DNA of 64,000 nucleotides from Pedobacter kyungheensis (GTDB lineage Bacteria; Bacteroidota; Bacteroidia; Sphingobacteriales; Sphingobacteriaceae), in NCBI RefSeq assembly GCF_000812965.1, contig NZ_JSYN01000003.1:1-64000 (forward strand), written 5' to 3'. How positions within the stretch are numbered: position 1 is the stretch's first letter; each line of letters begins with the position of its first letter. The position numbers were made by a program, and so were the translations under genes. The notes under the pieces were generated by a model. It searched no databases, was not told the origin of the DNA, and saw only the letters and a program-made list of their open reading frames with translations. This document shows positions 25,825-36,000 of this stretch, one piece after another.

Positions 25825-26592
25825 TTATTTGGTATTCCACTTAAATAATTTAATGCCCACACCGGCAAATAATAGCACATAGCCAATGGATATGAGCACT
25901 GCCACACTTGTAGCGGAAGACCAGGTTTGCGGAGTCATACTGGTAGCCAGCATCATTTTCACAGCACCGTACGGAGAATAATGTATATATTTTTTAACCT
26001 GCTCTCCAAGGGTACCCAATTCGCCGAACATGCCCACCATAATAAAGATAAAATATACAATCCTCGTAGTGGCATTAACAGTTTCGGGATTTTTGATCAG
26101 GCCAACAATCAGCTGCCCCAGCGATAAATAAACTGCACCGCCCAAAAAAGCCACAAAAAAGGTTATGACATAACCTGCTAATGTTAACGTAACACCATCA
26201 TACGATTTGTCGATAATAAAGATGAGTATGGTGAGGAGCATAATCATAAAAAGTTGTATAGCCAGTCTGCTTACCATAATTGCCCAGGTAGGCACCGGAG
26301 CAACCCTTAACCTTTGAAATATTCCCTTATCCCTGTCTCGCGCTACTGTAATGGAGTACCCCATCAACCCAATTGCCATCAGGCCAAAGGTAATGGCAGC
26401 TGAGAGCGCATAAGCACCTCCCAATTTAGGAATGAGGGGTTTCCAAGATATTAATATAACCACAGGCACAAGGAGTGCCAGGATAGCGGAACGGCGGTTA
26501 GCCCTGAGGACTGCGAAATCTGCTTTTAACAATGCCATTAAGGCGGTGTTGGTTTTAGGAATTGATACCGACATCTGAAAATTTTTAGGCAC
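25825..26592 (-). CDS. ABC-2 type transporter permease
   Basis: A 255-residue integral membrane protein with about six hydrophobic segments, consistent with DrrB-like ABC-2 permeases that export drugs or polymers. Features include RDRDKGIFQRLRVAPVPTW, the amphipathic stretch typical of this family, and LGGAVYLSLGQLIVGLIKNP. It overlaps the upstream ATPase gene by eight bases, so the two form one exporter. A substrate cannot be deduced; the convergent TetR gene suggests a drug-type inducer. Confidence 0.9.
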   Translation of the reverse strand: MPKNFQMSVSIPKTNTALMALLKADFAVLRANRRSAILALLVPVVILISWKPLIPKLGGAYALSAAITFGLMAIGLMGYSITVARDRDKGIFQRLRVAPVPTWAIMVSRLAIQLFMIMLLTILIFIIDKSYDGVTLTLAGYVITFFVAFLGGAVYLSLGQLIVGLIKNPETVNATTRIVYFIFIMVGMFGELGTLGEQVKKYIHYSPYGAVKMMLATSMTPQTWSSATSVAVLISIGYVLLFAGVGIKLFKWNTK

Positions 26593-27361
26593 GCACTTCG
26601 CGACCGGTTAATGCAATAAACACGTCTTCCAAAGTAATTTTTCCACGGCGGGAAACAGCAATAACCTCCGGATCATTGCGGTGTTTTTCTATCAACGCCT
26701 GGGGTTCATCGATGGTGATAATCTTACCGTGATCGACTATAGCGATGCGGTCACAGATCGCTTCAGCTTCTTCCATTGAATGTGTAGTTAATAAAACGGC
26801 ATGTCCGCTTTTACGGATCGCTTCTATACGTTCCCACAATTGCCTGCGCGACTGTGGATCAAGACCTGTGGTAGGTTCGTCAAGCATAACCAGACGGGGA
26901 TGATGTATGGTTGAGATGACAAGCGACAAACGTTGTTGCTGTCCACCGGATAGCTGGGCAAATCTCCTGTGGGCAGCGTCTTCCAACTGGATTTCTTTTA
27001 AAATCCGGTTAACCCCGTTTTTATCAAGTGGTACACCATATATACCAGAAAACAGCTGCAGTATCTGCACCACATTAAGTTCAGGCTGAAAGGTTGTTGA
27101 CTGCAATTGTACGCCCATTGCCGCACGTGCGTGCAAGGGATTTTTAATTACATCATAGCCATCAACAATGATAGTGCCCGAAGAAAACCTGACCAAACCT
27201 TCTATTGCACTCAATGTGCTGGTCTTGCCAGCCCCATTGGGACCGAGCAGGCCAAAAATTTCTCCAGGCAAAACGCTGAAGCTAATGTTTTTCACAGCCT
27301 CGAAATTCCCATAATTAACAGAAAGGTTTTCGACATTTAAAAGGCTTTGACTGATCTCCAT
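26585..27361 (-). CDS. ABC transporter ATP-binding protein
   Basis: A 258-residue ATPase with all core motifs: Walker A GLLGPNGAGKTST, signature LSGGQQQRLSL, Walker B LVMLDEPTTGLD and the switch His in LLTTHSMEEAE. The pattern fits the DrrA/CcmA-like exporter branch. It pairs with the overlapping ABC-2 permease gene. A TATCTTTG -7 box on the minus strand ends only four bases before the ATG, so the message may be leaderless. Confidence 0.95.
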   Translation of the reverse strand: MEISQSLLNVENLSVNYGNFEAVKNISFSVLPGEIFGLLGPNGAGKTSTLSAIEGLVRFSSGTIIVDGYDVIKNPLHARAAMGVQLQSTTFQPELNVVQILQLFSGIYGVPLDKNGVNRILKEIQLEDAAHRRFAQLSGGQQQRLSLVISTIHHPRLVMLDEPTTGLDPQSRRQLWERIEAIRKSGHAVLLTTHSMEEAEAICDRIAIVDHGKIITIDEPQALIEKHRNDPEVIAVSRRGKITLEDVFIALTGREVRA

Positions 27362-27365
27362 ATAC

Positions 27366-27373
27366 CAAAGATA
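27366..27373 (-). promoter_or_regulatory. Predicted -7 box directly before the ABC ATPase start
   Basis: The minus strand reads TATCTTTG, an exact TAnnTTTG match, four bases upstream of the ATG at 27361. The expected transcription start falls at or next to the start codon. No clear -33 box is seen. Confidence 0.45.
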
Positions 27374-27462
27374 TAAATTTAGGCCTATTCAATGTTCTCC
27401 TTTATAAATCTGTTAGCTGCTTAGGTTATGGTTTTACAAAAATTTATTCCAAACGGGCGACT

Positions 27463-28116
27463 TTAGTTTGTAGAAGACAAAGACATGGAGAGTTTATTGC
27501 CAGGTGCTTTACCAAAATGGCCAGTATACCATTCAATCAGTTTATCAGATTTAAACTGGCTATTGCCGTTAACACCTCTAATGAACCGTTTGGCAGATTT
27601 AGTTCCATCTTCGCCTTGCATAGCTTGAAAAAGCACATAATCAACTAAAATTTTATCGTCAGGCTTTGGGCCCTTGTAGGCTAAAATGGCTCCATCCTTA
27701 CCAATAATAAATGGTGCAGGATCATTTAGTTTCAAAATCTTACGGAATTCAGCCGATGATGCATCGTCAACTAACCTGTTGGTTGTAGATGAGCTATCTG
27801 AGCCGACAATTAGATTAGCAAAAACTACGTCAGGATATTTAGCAAAACGTTCTTTGAGTAACCGGTACGACTTTTCTTGTTCTGCAGATAATTTCTTATT
27901 TCCCCAAACATACAGATAGACCGTTTTTCCGCCATACAAATTTTTAAATGTTTGATGCTTACCATTCGGATCTTCGATCTGTATATCAGAGACATAGGTA
28001 CTGGTATAATCATTATAATCTTTAACCAGGAGTTTGGCAAAACCTTTAACCATCATGGTGCAAGAACTGGTAAGGACACAAAGGCCTAAAATAAACAGGT
28101 AAATAATTTTTTTCAT
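27463..28116 (-). CDS. Lipoprotein with possible thioredoxin-like fold, no CxxC
   Basis: A 217-residue predicted lipoprotein with lipobox LTSSC at about residues 15-19. The mature part has strands and spacing that suggest a thioredoxin-like or DUF4174-like fold (KTVYLYVWGNKK, then KYPDVVFANLIVGSDS and APFIIGKDGAILAYKGP), but the redox CxxC is absent and the position reads WGNKK. I do not recognise the family. It is single, with a 101-base gap to the ABC operon start and about 295 bases of apparently empty DNA upstream. Confidence 0.6.
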   Translation of the reverse strand: MKKIIYLFILGLCVLTSSCTMMVKGFAKLLVKDYNDYTSTYVSDIQIEDPNGKHQTFKNLYGGKTVYLYVWGNKKLSAEQEKSYRLLKERFAKYPDVVFANLIVGSDSSSTTNRLVDDASSAEFRKILKLNDPAPFIIGKDGAILAYKGPKPDDKILVDYVLFQAMQGEDGTKSAKRFIRGVNGNSQFKSDKLIEWYTGHFGKAPGNKLSMSLSSTN

Positions 28117-28297
28117 CTTTTAAAATTTGTTAGGTACTGCAAATACGTTTGTTACTTTGTATGCAGGAAAGACGACAAGGATTTATTAAAGGTTGCACCA
28201 CCATTTAGATATATTTATTCACTGCCTGGGTAATTTCACAAAATAGCGATAGTACCTGCGAGTTGCCCCTTATAAAGTGACTAAACATAAATTAAAA

Positions 28298-28357
28298 AAA
28301 GGATTGCTGATGTAAGGTTCAAGTAAAACACCATGACCATTAAAACAACAATCCTTT
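28298..28357. terminator. Weak inverted repeat in the 28117-28411 gap
   Basis: AAAGGATTG at 28298-28306 pairs with CAATCCTTT at 28349-28357, a 9-bp stem with a 42-base loop. It lies downstream of the minus-strand gene that ends at 28412 and could end its transcript, but the large loop makes it weak. Nothing else is recognisable in the 295-base gap. Confidence 0.25.
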
Positions 28358-28411
28358 AATACTATTATACTGTCAAAGTAGCTTCGCTGAAAGTAGCGCT
28401 TGATTCTATTT

Positions 28412-28888
28412 CTATACTGTAATCAGCTGACATTTCAGGCTCCTTACCCCATCTGGGAAAATAAGCTGAAAGAGGAAATTATCAAGTACAGGGTACATTT
28501 GACAGGCCCTCTTTAACTTTTCTGTTGAAATCAGGAATAATACTGAATTTTCAATTGCCCGGAAGCTCAAGGTTGCTGAGTCCTCCGATTTTCTTTCCCA
28601 AATAAATACGCTTTGATCTCTTCCCTGTCTAATATCGGTTTTTTGAAACAGCGCTCCCGCTGCATATGCGGTAACAAGCCCATTTATAACTACAATAAGG
28701 GTATCTCCTTCTGCCGATGGTTCATTTATTGTTATACTATTGTTTTTTACTATTGCAATGACCCTGGCCAGACTATAAATAAACTTAACGGCCTTCTTTT
28801 CAGTACTCCATAAAGCATGGAAGAAATTTAAAAACGCTCTTCTCTCACCTATCGTATTTTCGTTTCTCTTAGCTAAGCTATCAACCAT
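28412..28888 (-). CDS. Hypothetical protein, possible Crp-like sensor domain without HTH
   Basis: A 158-residue protein of no clear family. The C-terminal part (EGDTLIVVINGLVTAYAAG, then RKSEDSATLSFRAIENSVLF and STEKLKRACQMYPVL) resembles the ends of the cyclic-nucleotide-binding-like domain in Bacteroidota Crp proteins. If so, the helix-turn-helix part is missing and the N-terminal half is diverged, as in a decaying or repurposed regulator. No signal peptide. It is isolated between a lipoprotein gene and the TlpA-like genes. I am unsure of this call, including whether it is functional. Confidence 0.4.
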   Translation of the reverse strand: MVDSLAKRNENTIGERRAFLNFFHALWSTEKKAVKFIYSLARVIAIVKNNSITINEPSAEGDTLIVVINGLVTAYAAGALFQKTDIRQGRDQSVFIWERKSEDSATLSFRAIENSVLFLISTEKLKRACQMYPVLDNFLFQLIFPDGVRSLKCQLITV

Positions 28889-28948
28889 CTTACAGTCGTT
28901 ATTTTTTCCTTCAGCGCGTTTATCTTCGCCTCAATCACCTTAGATTGC

Positions 28949-30058
28949 TTATTTAAGCAGCAATTTCTTCAATTCATCAAGCTCTAAATGCTGCTTAATC
29001 ACAAATCCATCCTGATCAATAAGAAAAGTAGCAGGTAATGCTGTAACCTGGTAATCTGTAACAATTTTAGATTTCATGGCCGATGGTGCAATTAATTGTA
29101 ACCACGGAATACCATCTGACTGGATTGCTTTCTTCCATAATTCCTTATTTTCATCAACCGATACCGAAACAATTTCAATTCCTTTATTTTTTAAGTCTTT
29201 ATATATGGGAGCAATGTTTCTGTTCGTTGCCCTGCAAGGTGTGCACCACGAAGCCCAAAAATCAACCAGCACGAATTTATTCGTTTTTAATAGTTCCTCA
29301 AGTGATACATTGTTACCGGTTACTGCAGGTAAAATAAACAATGGTGCTTTTTTGCCCAACAGTAATTTTCCATCTGCAAGCTGAAGTTTTTTATCAAGCT
29401 CAGCAGATACCAGGTTAGTTTTTTGGGTAGCCGAAAAGATTTTAACCAGTTCTCTAAGCTCATGATCCTGCCAAATATTAAGGTAGCTGTGTGCAAGCCA
29501 TTCGCCCAGGCTGTTGTTGATATTGTTTTTGATAAACGCCAAGCGGGCAGTCTGAACTTTTTCTGCCTTTTCCCTGTTTTCCTTTTCTGCTGCGAGCTTC
29601 TCTTCCAAACTACTTGCTGTGGTGTATTTTTTCCCTGCTAAAGTCCATTCTTTTTCGAGCGGTTTAATAGCGGCAAGATATTTTTCATAAATCTGCTGTT
29701 TTGCTCCACCATTAACCAGTGTCTGTGAATCGGTGTTCAACACTATATGGCAGGATCCTTTTTCGAGTATCACAATACGGCTAAAAAAAGGTTTTCTGAG
29801 CTCAACAGAATAAACAGCCGGAAGACTATCAGCTACATGAAAAGTGTAGTGCCTTTGGTTATCCAACACGCCGGTATCGATCAGTTTCCTGGCTGGCCAT
29901 TCTCGATACAATTTTAACTTAGTACCACTTTGGTGTAAAGCCGTACTAAATTCAATATCCATATTTATGCGTGCTGCCGATTGTGCTTTGGCGCCAAAAG
30001 TTAAGCCGGCCACCATAAGGGCAACCAAGCCAGCAGTTTTTTTCAAATAAACCATCAT
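28949..30058 (-). CDS. Exported TlpA-family thiol-disulfide oxidoreductase
   Basis: An approximately 369-residue periplasmic protein. The start is uncertain among Mets at 30067, 30058 and 30055; the two later ones put the signal peptide (ending GAKAQ) right at the N-terminus. The N-terminal third looks like a DUF4369-type beta domain. The C-terminal AhpC/TSA/thioredoxin domain has its active site in WASWCTPCRATN and the cis-Pro region in VTALPATFLIDQDG. It directly follows the second TlpA-like gene downstream of SusC/SusD, a common Bacteroidota arrangement in which such proteins assist the uptake system. Confidence 0.88.
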   Translation of the reverse strand: MMVYLKKTAGLVALMVAGLTFGAKAQSAARINMDIEFSTALHQSGTKLKLYREWPARKLIDTGVLDNQRHYTFHVADSLPAVYSVELRKPFFSRIVILEKGSCHIVLNTDSQTLVNGGAKQQIYEKYLAAIKPLEKEWTLAGKKYTTASSLEEKLAAEKENREKAEKVQTARLAFIKNNINNSLGEWLAHSYLNIWQDHELRELVKIFSATQKTNLVSAELDKKLQLADGKLLLGKKAPLFILPAVTGNNVSLEELLKTNKFVLVDFWASWCTPCRATNRNIAPIYKDLKNKGIEIVSVSVDENKELWKKAIQSDGIPWLQLIAPSAMKSKIVTDYQVTALPATFLIDQDGFVIKQHLELDELKKLLLK

Positions 30059-30069
30059 TTCTAACATCT

Positions 30070-31560
30070 TTAATCCTTGTTGTTTTTTCCTGCTGTTAAC
30101 TGATCTAATAAAGTAGTAATCCGCTCGTCACTTGGTCGCGGAGCATCGTACTGCAACAGCTTCCCTTCGGTATCGAATAATAAGAATCTGGGGATGGCTG
30201 TGATATCATAATGGTTTACAAATGCGGATGCACTCCCTGCAAAAAGCTGAGCAATATTTGAAGTTGCTTCGGTTTTCACCATATCTAACCATTTTTGTTT
30301 CTGACTTTTACTATCTATAGAAACACCTACAAAACTGATATTCTTATCTTTATAGCGCGATGCAAGCGCATCAAAAAACGGACGTTCCTTTTTACATGGG
30401 CCACACCATGTTGCCCAAACATCTACGTAGAGATACTTCCCGGCATAGTCTTTTAAAAACACAGGTTTTCCGTCGGTATTTTCTAAGGAGAGCTTAAAGC
30501 CTTCTGCTCCGGCAAGCATACTTTTAAATTTTTGGATATTTGCCCAAAGATAATTTACGTAAGCGGTGTCTCTTATTTTCTGGATACTGGTAGCGATTAT
30601 GGTCTCTGCTTGCGCTGAAGGTGTAACCCCTTTGCTGGCTTTAATGTATGCTTTAAGTTTATAAAAGGCATAAGTATCCAGCAACTGCTGATTGTCGGTC
30701 AACTGGTAGGCCTGTTTAAGCGTATAATCTAATTCCTGCGCTTTATCGCCGCTTGTTGTTGTTTTTTTATTGAGCTGAATATAATTATCTAACCAAAACA
30801 AAGGAGACTCTAACTGAAACATCACCTCATTTCTGTTCAGGTACCGCTTATAATCAAATCCATCGTTGTAATAATCAGCACTAATTACCCATTTTTTGTC
30901 TTTATTCTTCTTCTGCGCCTGGTAATATCGCGGGTAATCATACAATATAGAAGTGTATTGAAAAAATGTTGACTGATCGAGATATTCTTTAATGAAGCTG
31001 TTCTTTCCCTGATAAGAGGCCTTTACCTTTGCCATTAATGTTTTAATTTCATTGAGCTGTAGTTTTACCGAATCGGGATTTCTGTTTTCTTTGTAAATGC
31101 TCATCATTACCGGATTAACCAGGCTATTGGCTTCATATAAGACTTTAGTCTCTTCATTAATCCCTTTGGTGAGATCGAGCTTTACCTCCGGGTTATGCAC
31201 CTCAAACTTGGCATGCACATTTTTACCAGGTTCCAGAAAAAAATCGACAGCTCCCGGACGCCCTTTTACGGTATATGTTAATTTATACAGTCCGGATTTT
31301 TGAGGATTCAACGCTACCATGAATCCGCCTTGCTCATCAAGGTTTAGCTCATATTTTTTAGTCCTACCCAGTGCTACATCCTGGTATCCCTCCGAAATAT
31401 CCCAAAGGGTAGCCTTTATTTCGCTGGCAGGCACATCGCCAGAGAACTGTCCGTTAATGGTGGTTTGTTGTGCTGCTACACTAAATAGCTGAAGCAAAAG
31501 GCCTGTCAGCAACAGATATTTTATATTAAAGGAATTAATACGCATTTTATTGGATATCAT
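30070..31560 (-). CDS. Exported TlpA-family protein with large N-terminal region
   Basis: A 496-residue protein with a signal peptide ending VAAQ. The N-terminal beta-rich segment (TTINGQFSGDVPASEIKATL) fits DUF4369, the middle is helical and unassigned, and residues about 355-490 form a thioredoxin domain with active site WATWCGPCKKERPFF and cis-Pro region ITAIPRFLLFD. It lies 40 bases after SusD and nearly touches the next TlpA gene, so SusC-SusD-TlpA-TlpA form one unit. A reducing or thiol-maintenance job in the periplasm is likely; the client is unknown. Confidence 0.88.
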   Translation of the reverse strand: MISNKMRINSFNIKYLLLTGLLLQLFSVAAQQTTINGQFSGDVPASEIKATLWDISEGYQDVALGRTKKYELNLDEQGGFMVALNPQKSGLYKLTYTVKGRPGAVDFFLEPGKNVHAKFEVHNPEVKLDLTKGINEETKVLYEANSLVNPVMMSIYKENRNPDSVKLQLNEIKTLMAKVKASYQGKNSFIKEYLDQSTFFQYTSILYDYPRYYQAQKKNKDKKWVISADYYNDGFDYKRYLNRNEVMFQLESPLFWLDNYIQLNKKTTTSGDKAQELDYTLKQAYQLTDNQQLLDTYAFYKLKAYIKASKGVTPSAQAETIIATSIQKIRDTAYVNYLWANIQKFKSMLAGAEGFKLSLENTDGKPVFLKDYAGKYLYVDVWATWCGPCKKERPFFDALASRYKDKNISFVGVSIDSKSQKQKWLDMVKTEATSNIAQLFAGSASAFVNHYDITAIPRFLLFDTEGKLLQYDAPRPSDERITTLLDQLTAGKNNKD

Positions 31561-31600
31561 TGAAAAACTATATTTTACTTATTGCCTTTTTTGGGCAGGT

Positions 31601-32986
31601 TTATCTGGGGTTTTGAATAATTAAAGGATTAATTGAAATAATTTTAGGGGCGATCTGTAACTGATACCGGTCGCTACCTGGTTCCAGGCTATAGGTTTGT
31701 CCGCCAACCGTCCTTGTAATTGTTTTCTTAAAGCGCTCGTCGCGGTTTAATCTTTTAAGTTCAAACCACCTGAGTCCGCGAAAAAGCAACTCTCTTCTCC
31801 GCTCAGACAATACCTTAAGCAAAGCATCATCTGCCGAAGTAGCAGTTAAGGCTACATAATCTGCTGGCTTGAAGCGCTTGGTACGCAATGTATTTAATAG
31901 CGAAACGGCACCATCTTTATCTCCTGATCTGGCCAGGCATTCGGCCTTGATTAACATCATTTCAGGTACACCAATACTAAAGTTTGGCGTAGTGCCAAGA
32001 TAATCGGGATTAACACTGGTACTTGGCGCTCCGGTTGAGGTTAAGCGGGTAAAGTTGAACACATAGCGAAGGTCTTTCTGCTCTAAAACGCCCAATAAAT
32101 CGGTACTGGCCATAAAACGGGTAAACAAACCTGCATTTGAAGCCGTTTTGGTGTAAATATTTTCGATATTATTCTGCGGCAATGGGTTATTTTGTATGGT
32201 AGCGGCAGTTGGTTTAAGCGGATTACTAAAACTTAAGGTATTCCAGTCGAATAATGTACTTTTCTTCGCCAATACCAGGTTAGCATATTTTAGGGCATTT
32301 TCATAATCGCCTTTAAACAGGTACACTCTCGAAAGGAGTGCCATAGCAGCCAGCTTACCCGGATGAATATAATTCCGGCCTTCTTCCGGAAAATCGGTTA
32401 TGTTTATTGCCGTATTCAAATCAGCAGTAATCTGATCGCAAACCTGCTGTACTGTTGCCCTGCTGGCCTTTATTTCCAAATCTGCATGTAGCATAATCGG
32501 AACCGATAAATCTGTAGCAGCAGTTTGCGCAACATAATCTTTCCCGTATAAATTAGCCAGGGAAAAGAAATAATATGCGCGTTGGGTTAAGGCCTCGGCA
32601 CGTAAGCGGTTCCTGGTTTGATCGTTTCCCTGCTCTGACGACTGCAGATTATCCAGCACCAGGTTACAAATGTAGATGTAATTATAAGGCGAATTCCACT
32701 CTGCATCATCGTCTGTTGCCAGTAAAAGCTCTTTTTGCCAGGTATAAGATCTTGAAGTCCGATCAGTTGTTGGCGCGGTAACCGTGCCTATTAATACATC
32801 ATCAGTCATAAACTCCGAATAGATATATCCGGATTGGCTGAGTAAAATATCATTTAAAAATTCTTCGTAATCTGAAAGTGTTTTAGGAATGACTTTTCCC
32901 TTTATGGGATTTGCATCCAGGTATTTTTTGCAGGATCCAAAACCAATCAGGATAAACGCTGCGATTATAATTAATTTAATTTTCAT
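31601..32986 (-). CDS. SusD/RagB-family nutrient-binding lipoprotein
   Basis: A 461-residue outer-membrane lipoprotein with lipobox IGFGSC and the SusD-like start CKKYLDANPIKGKVIPKTLSDYE split over the first 45 residues. It has the conserved AEALTQRAYYFFSLANLYG TPR-like helix, IPEMMLIKAECLARSGD-type repeats and ERRRELLFRGLRWFELKR near the end. It caps the TonB-dependent SusC barrel, whose gene ends 22 bases upstream. The ligand is not evident. The length is at the short end of the family. Confidence 0.94.
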   Translation of the reverse strand: MKIKLIIIAAFILIGFGSCKKYLDANPIKGKVIPKTLSDYEEFLNDILLSQSGYIYSEFMTDDVLIGTVTAPTTDRTSRSYTWQKELLLATDDDAEWNSPYNYIYICNLVLDNLQSSEQGNDQTRNRLRAEALTQRAYYFFSLANLYGKDYVAQTAATDLSVPIMLHADLEIKASRATVQQVCDQITADLNTAINITDFPEEGRNYIHPGKLAAMALLSRVYLFKGDYENALKYANLVLAKKSTLFDWNTLSFSNPLKPTAATIQNNPLPQNNIENIYTKTASNAGLFTRFMASTDLLGVLEQKDLRYVFNFTRLTSTGAPSTSVNPDYLGTTPNFSIGVPEMMLIKAECLARSGDKDGAVSLLNTLRTKRFKPADYVALTATSADDALLKVLSERRRELLFRGLRWFELKRLNRDERFKKTITRTVGGQTYSLEPGSDRYQLQIAPKIISINPLIIQNPR

Positions 32987-33007
32987 TTGGCTAACATGAT
33001 TTAAAGG

Positions 33008-36000
33008 TTAAAAACCTGCACGCAGGCTAATCGTTGTAACTTTAGGCGAAGGCAGGTAATATCCGCCATTCTGGGCATCAATGGCCTCTGGATCTATGCC
33101 ATACTTATTTTTAGTCCAAATGGCAATGTTATTCATTTGGGCCGATATGGACAGGCTCTTTACCGGTGTATGCTTCAATATTGAAACGGGTAATTTATAG
33201 CCAATCTGTATCTCTCTTAGTCTTAAAAAACTGCTACTCTCTACACTATTATTTGAGTATTTCGCTGCCCGGTCGCGACCATCATATAGCAATGAAGGCG
33301 AAGCCTGAAATGCGGCAATATCTGTTCTGGCCTCATCTCCCGGTACCCTCCACCTGTCTGCTACCTGATAATTGATTACCGGACTCCAGTCGTAACCATT
33401 CATCGAAGGCATTTCGCGGCGGAAAACACCACCCAGGTTATAAATCATAACTACGCTGGCAAAAGCCCCTTTGTAATTAAAAATATTGGTAAAACCACCG
33501 GTATACCTGGGGCGATAAGAACCACTATATTCCAAAGAACCTAATACAGGCACCAAAACTTTATTGCCATTGCCATCATATACCTGCGGATCTCCGGTGC
33601 TGCTCAAACCAGCCCACTTGTAGCTCCACAATGCCTCGCGCTGGTAACCTTCAACGTAGTACGGTACAGTGGCTGTTACACGACCTAGAACAGGATTACT
33701 TTCTGCGATTTTATTCTCAGTTATTTTATTGGTGTTATAAGCAAAATTTAAAGTACTGCTCCACATAAAGCTTCCCTGCTGTAACACCCTGCCGGTTAAA
33801 GCCAGTTCTAAACCGTTATTGGTCATCTGCGCACCGTTCAGTTTTGTTGAGGTAAATCCAATAGTCGGGTCCAGTAACTGGGTACCCAGCAGGTCGTATC
33901 CATATTTTTTATATGCATCTATACTCAACTGGAATCTGTTCTTTAAAAAGGCGATATCAGCTCCCAGGTTATAGGTCTTTGTTCTCTCCCATCTAAGCTT
34001 TGGATTATAGGGGTTACTGGCATCTACCCTCGACCTGTAATCGGAAGTTGCTGCCTGAAAAGCTCTTGTTGCTACCAGCAATGGCGTGGTTGTAGGATCG
34101 TAATTTCCGGTTAGCCCTACCGTTGCGCGCAGTTTAATTAAATTGATAAAATCAACATGAAAGAATTTCTCTTTGCTTAGTTCCCAGGCTCCACCCACCG
34201 ACCATAATGGCGTACGTCTGTACTTAGGGTCTACGCCAAATAAATTGGATTCATCGAAACGTAAACTACCCTGCAAGGTATATTTATCATTGTAAGTATA
34301 ACTACCTGTGCCATAAAAAGAAACCTCACGTGTATTTCCATAGCTAAAACGGTCGTACTGGGTAGCATCATAAATGGTATTGGAACCACTTTGCCCGATT
34401 ACACCATTTAGCAATACAATCTGATTAATAGGTGACCAGGACTGCAAATCGTCGTTGTAATTGTATTTACGGTTGGTGAGGCCTGAAGTTAAATATTGTT
34501 TCACCTCTACCCCTCCGCCTAAACTGATAAAATGTTTGCCAGCAAATAAATTAGTATAATTGATCTGTGAGCGGACTGAGGTATTATCATTTGTATTCTC
34601 AGCTAAATTCAAATAATTCCCTTTAGGCAAATTAAATAAAGCCTTTCCATTGGCATCTAAACTGGCATATCTGTTTAATAATGACCGCGCAGCATAAGCG
34701 TTTTCGTTTACCAGCTGATTATTGGTTGATTTCAGCTTATCGTAAAGAAAATAAGTGTTAAACGTTAAACCTTTGGTTATTGTAGCCTCAAGCCCAACTT
34801 TAGTTCTTAAAGCAAAACTGCTGTTGCTGTTATCAGATAAACGTGCATCCTGCAATAAGTTCTTGCCATTATTGTAATAACCTTTTGCCATCAATACAGC
34901 ATTGGTATTGACATTAAATGCATTGTAATCGTAAACATAATTGCCATTGGCATCAAGCTGCATCTGATAGGGAGCCAGGCCATAAAGCTGCGATCTGATA
35001 TCTGCCCCAATATCCTGGTTATTAAAAGCAGCATTCAAATCTGCTACCGCATGTAACCATCTGGTTATTTCATAATCATTACGCATGTTAACCTGGATTG
35101 AGCGGTTCGCATCTCCTATGAAGTTAGACTTGCTGTTATCATAAGATCCTGAAAATCTGAAGCGATATTTCTCGGCACCACCAGCCAAAGACAAGTAATA
35201 ATTCTGACGGATACCTGTTCTGGCTAAAAGCGCTTTATTTTGTTCTAAATTCGATGTGGCTGAAAGCGAATCCTGTCTTCTGGTCAGTTCTGCTGCCGAA
35301 ATTAATCCTTTTTCCTTTTGAAGGATATAATCGAACGATGGAGAAAAGCCGCCTTGTGTGCCCTGAAAAAATGCTGAATTGAAATATCCTTTTGCATAAA
35401 TTTCATTATCCACACTAATCATATCGGCTGAGGTAGCTCGTTTAAGTACACTAAAATCATTTTTTTCGGTCAGGTACAGGTTTGCCGAAAAATCAATACT
35501 TAGTGCTCCTTTTTTTCCGCGTTTTGTGGTAATTACAATTACGCCATTTGCCGCTCTGGCACCCCAGATTGCAGATGCTGAGGCATCTTTTAGCACATCT
35601 ATTTTTTCTACATCGTTAAAATTATCGGGCAGCTGGTTAACCGGAAAACCATCCACAATAATTAAAGGGGTATTGCGCTCGCTCTGAATAGCACTTCCGC
35701 CTCTCACCTGAATATCCACTCCGGTTTGTGTTCTGGTTCCGTTTACTGATCTAAAACCATTATATACCGAAAGGCCTGGAATTGCCCCCTCCAGAATACG
35801 ATCTAAACTCTGGTTGCTCCTGCGCTCGATATCTGCAGCTGAAAGCGTAGCATAACTACCTGCAGTATTCTTTTTAGCGAGTGTTTGATAACCGTTTGAT
35901 ACAATAGTTACCTCTTTTAACATGCTGGCATCCTCGCGTAAATTTACATTTACCTCTGCATTGGTTGCCGCCGCAATCTCTATTGTTTGATAGCCTACAT

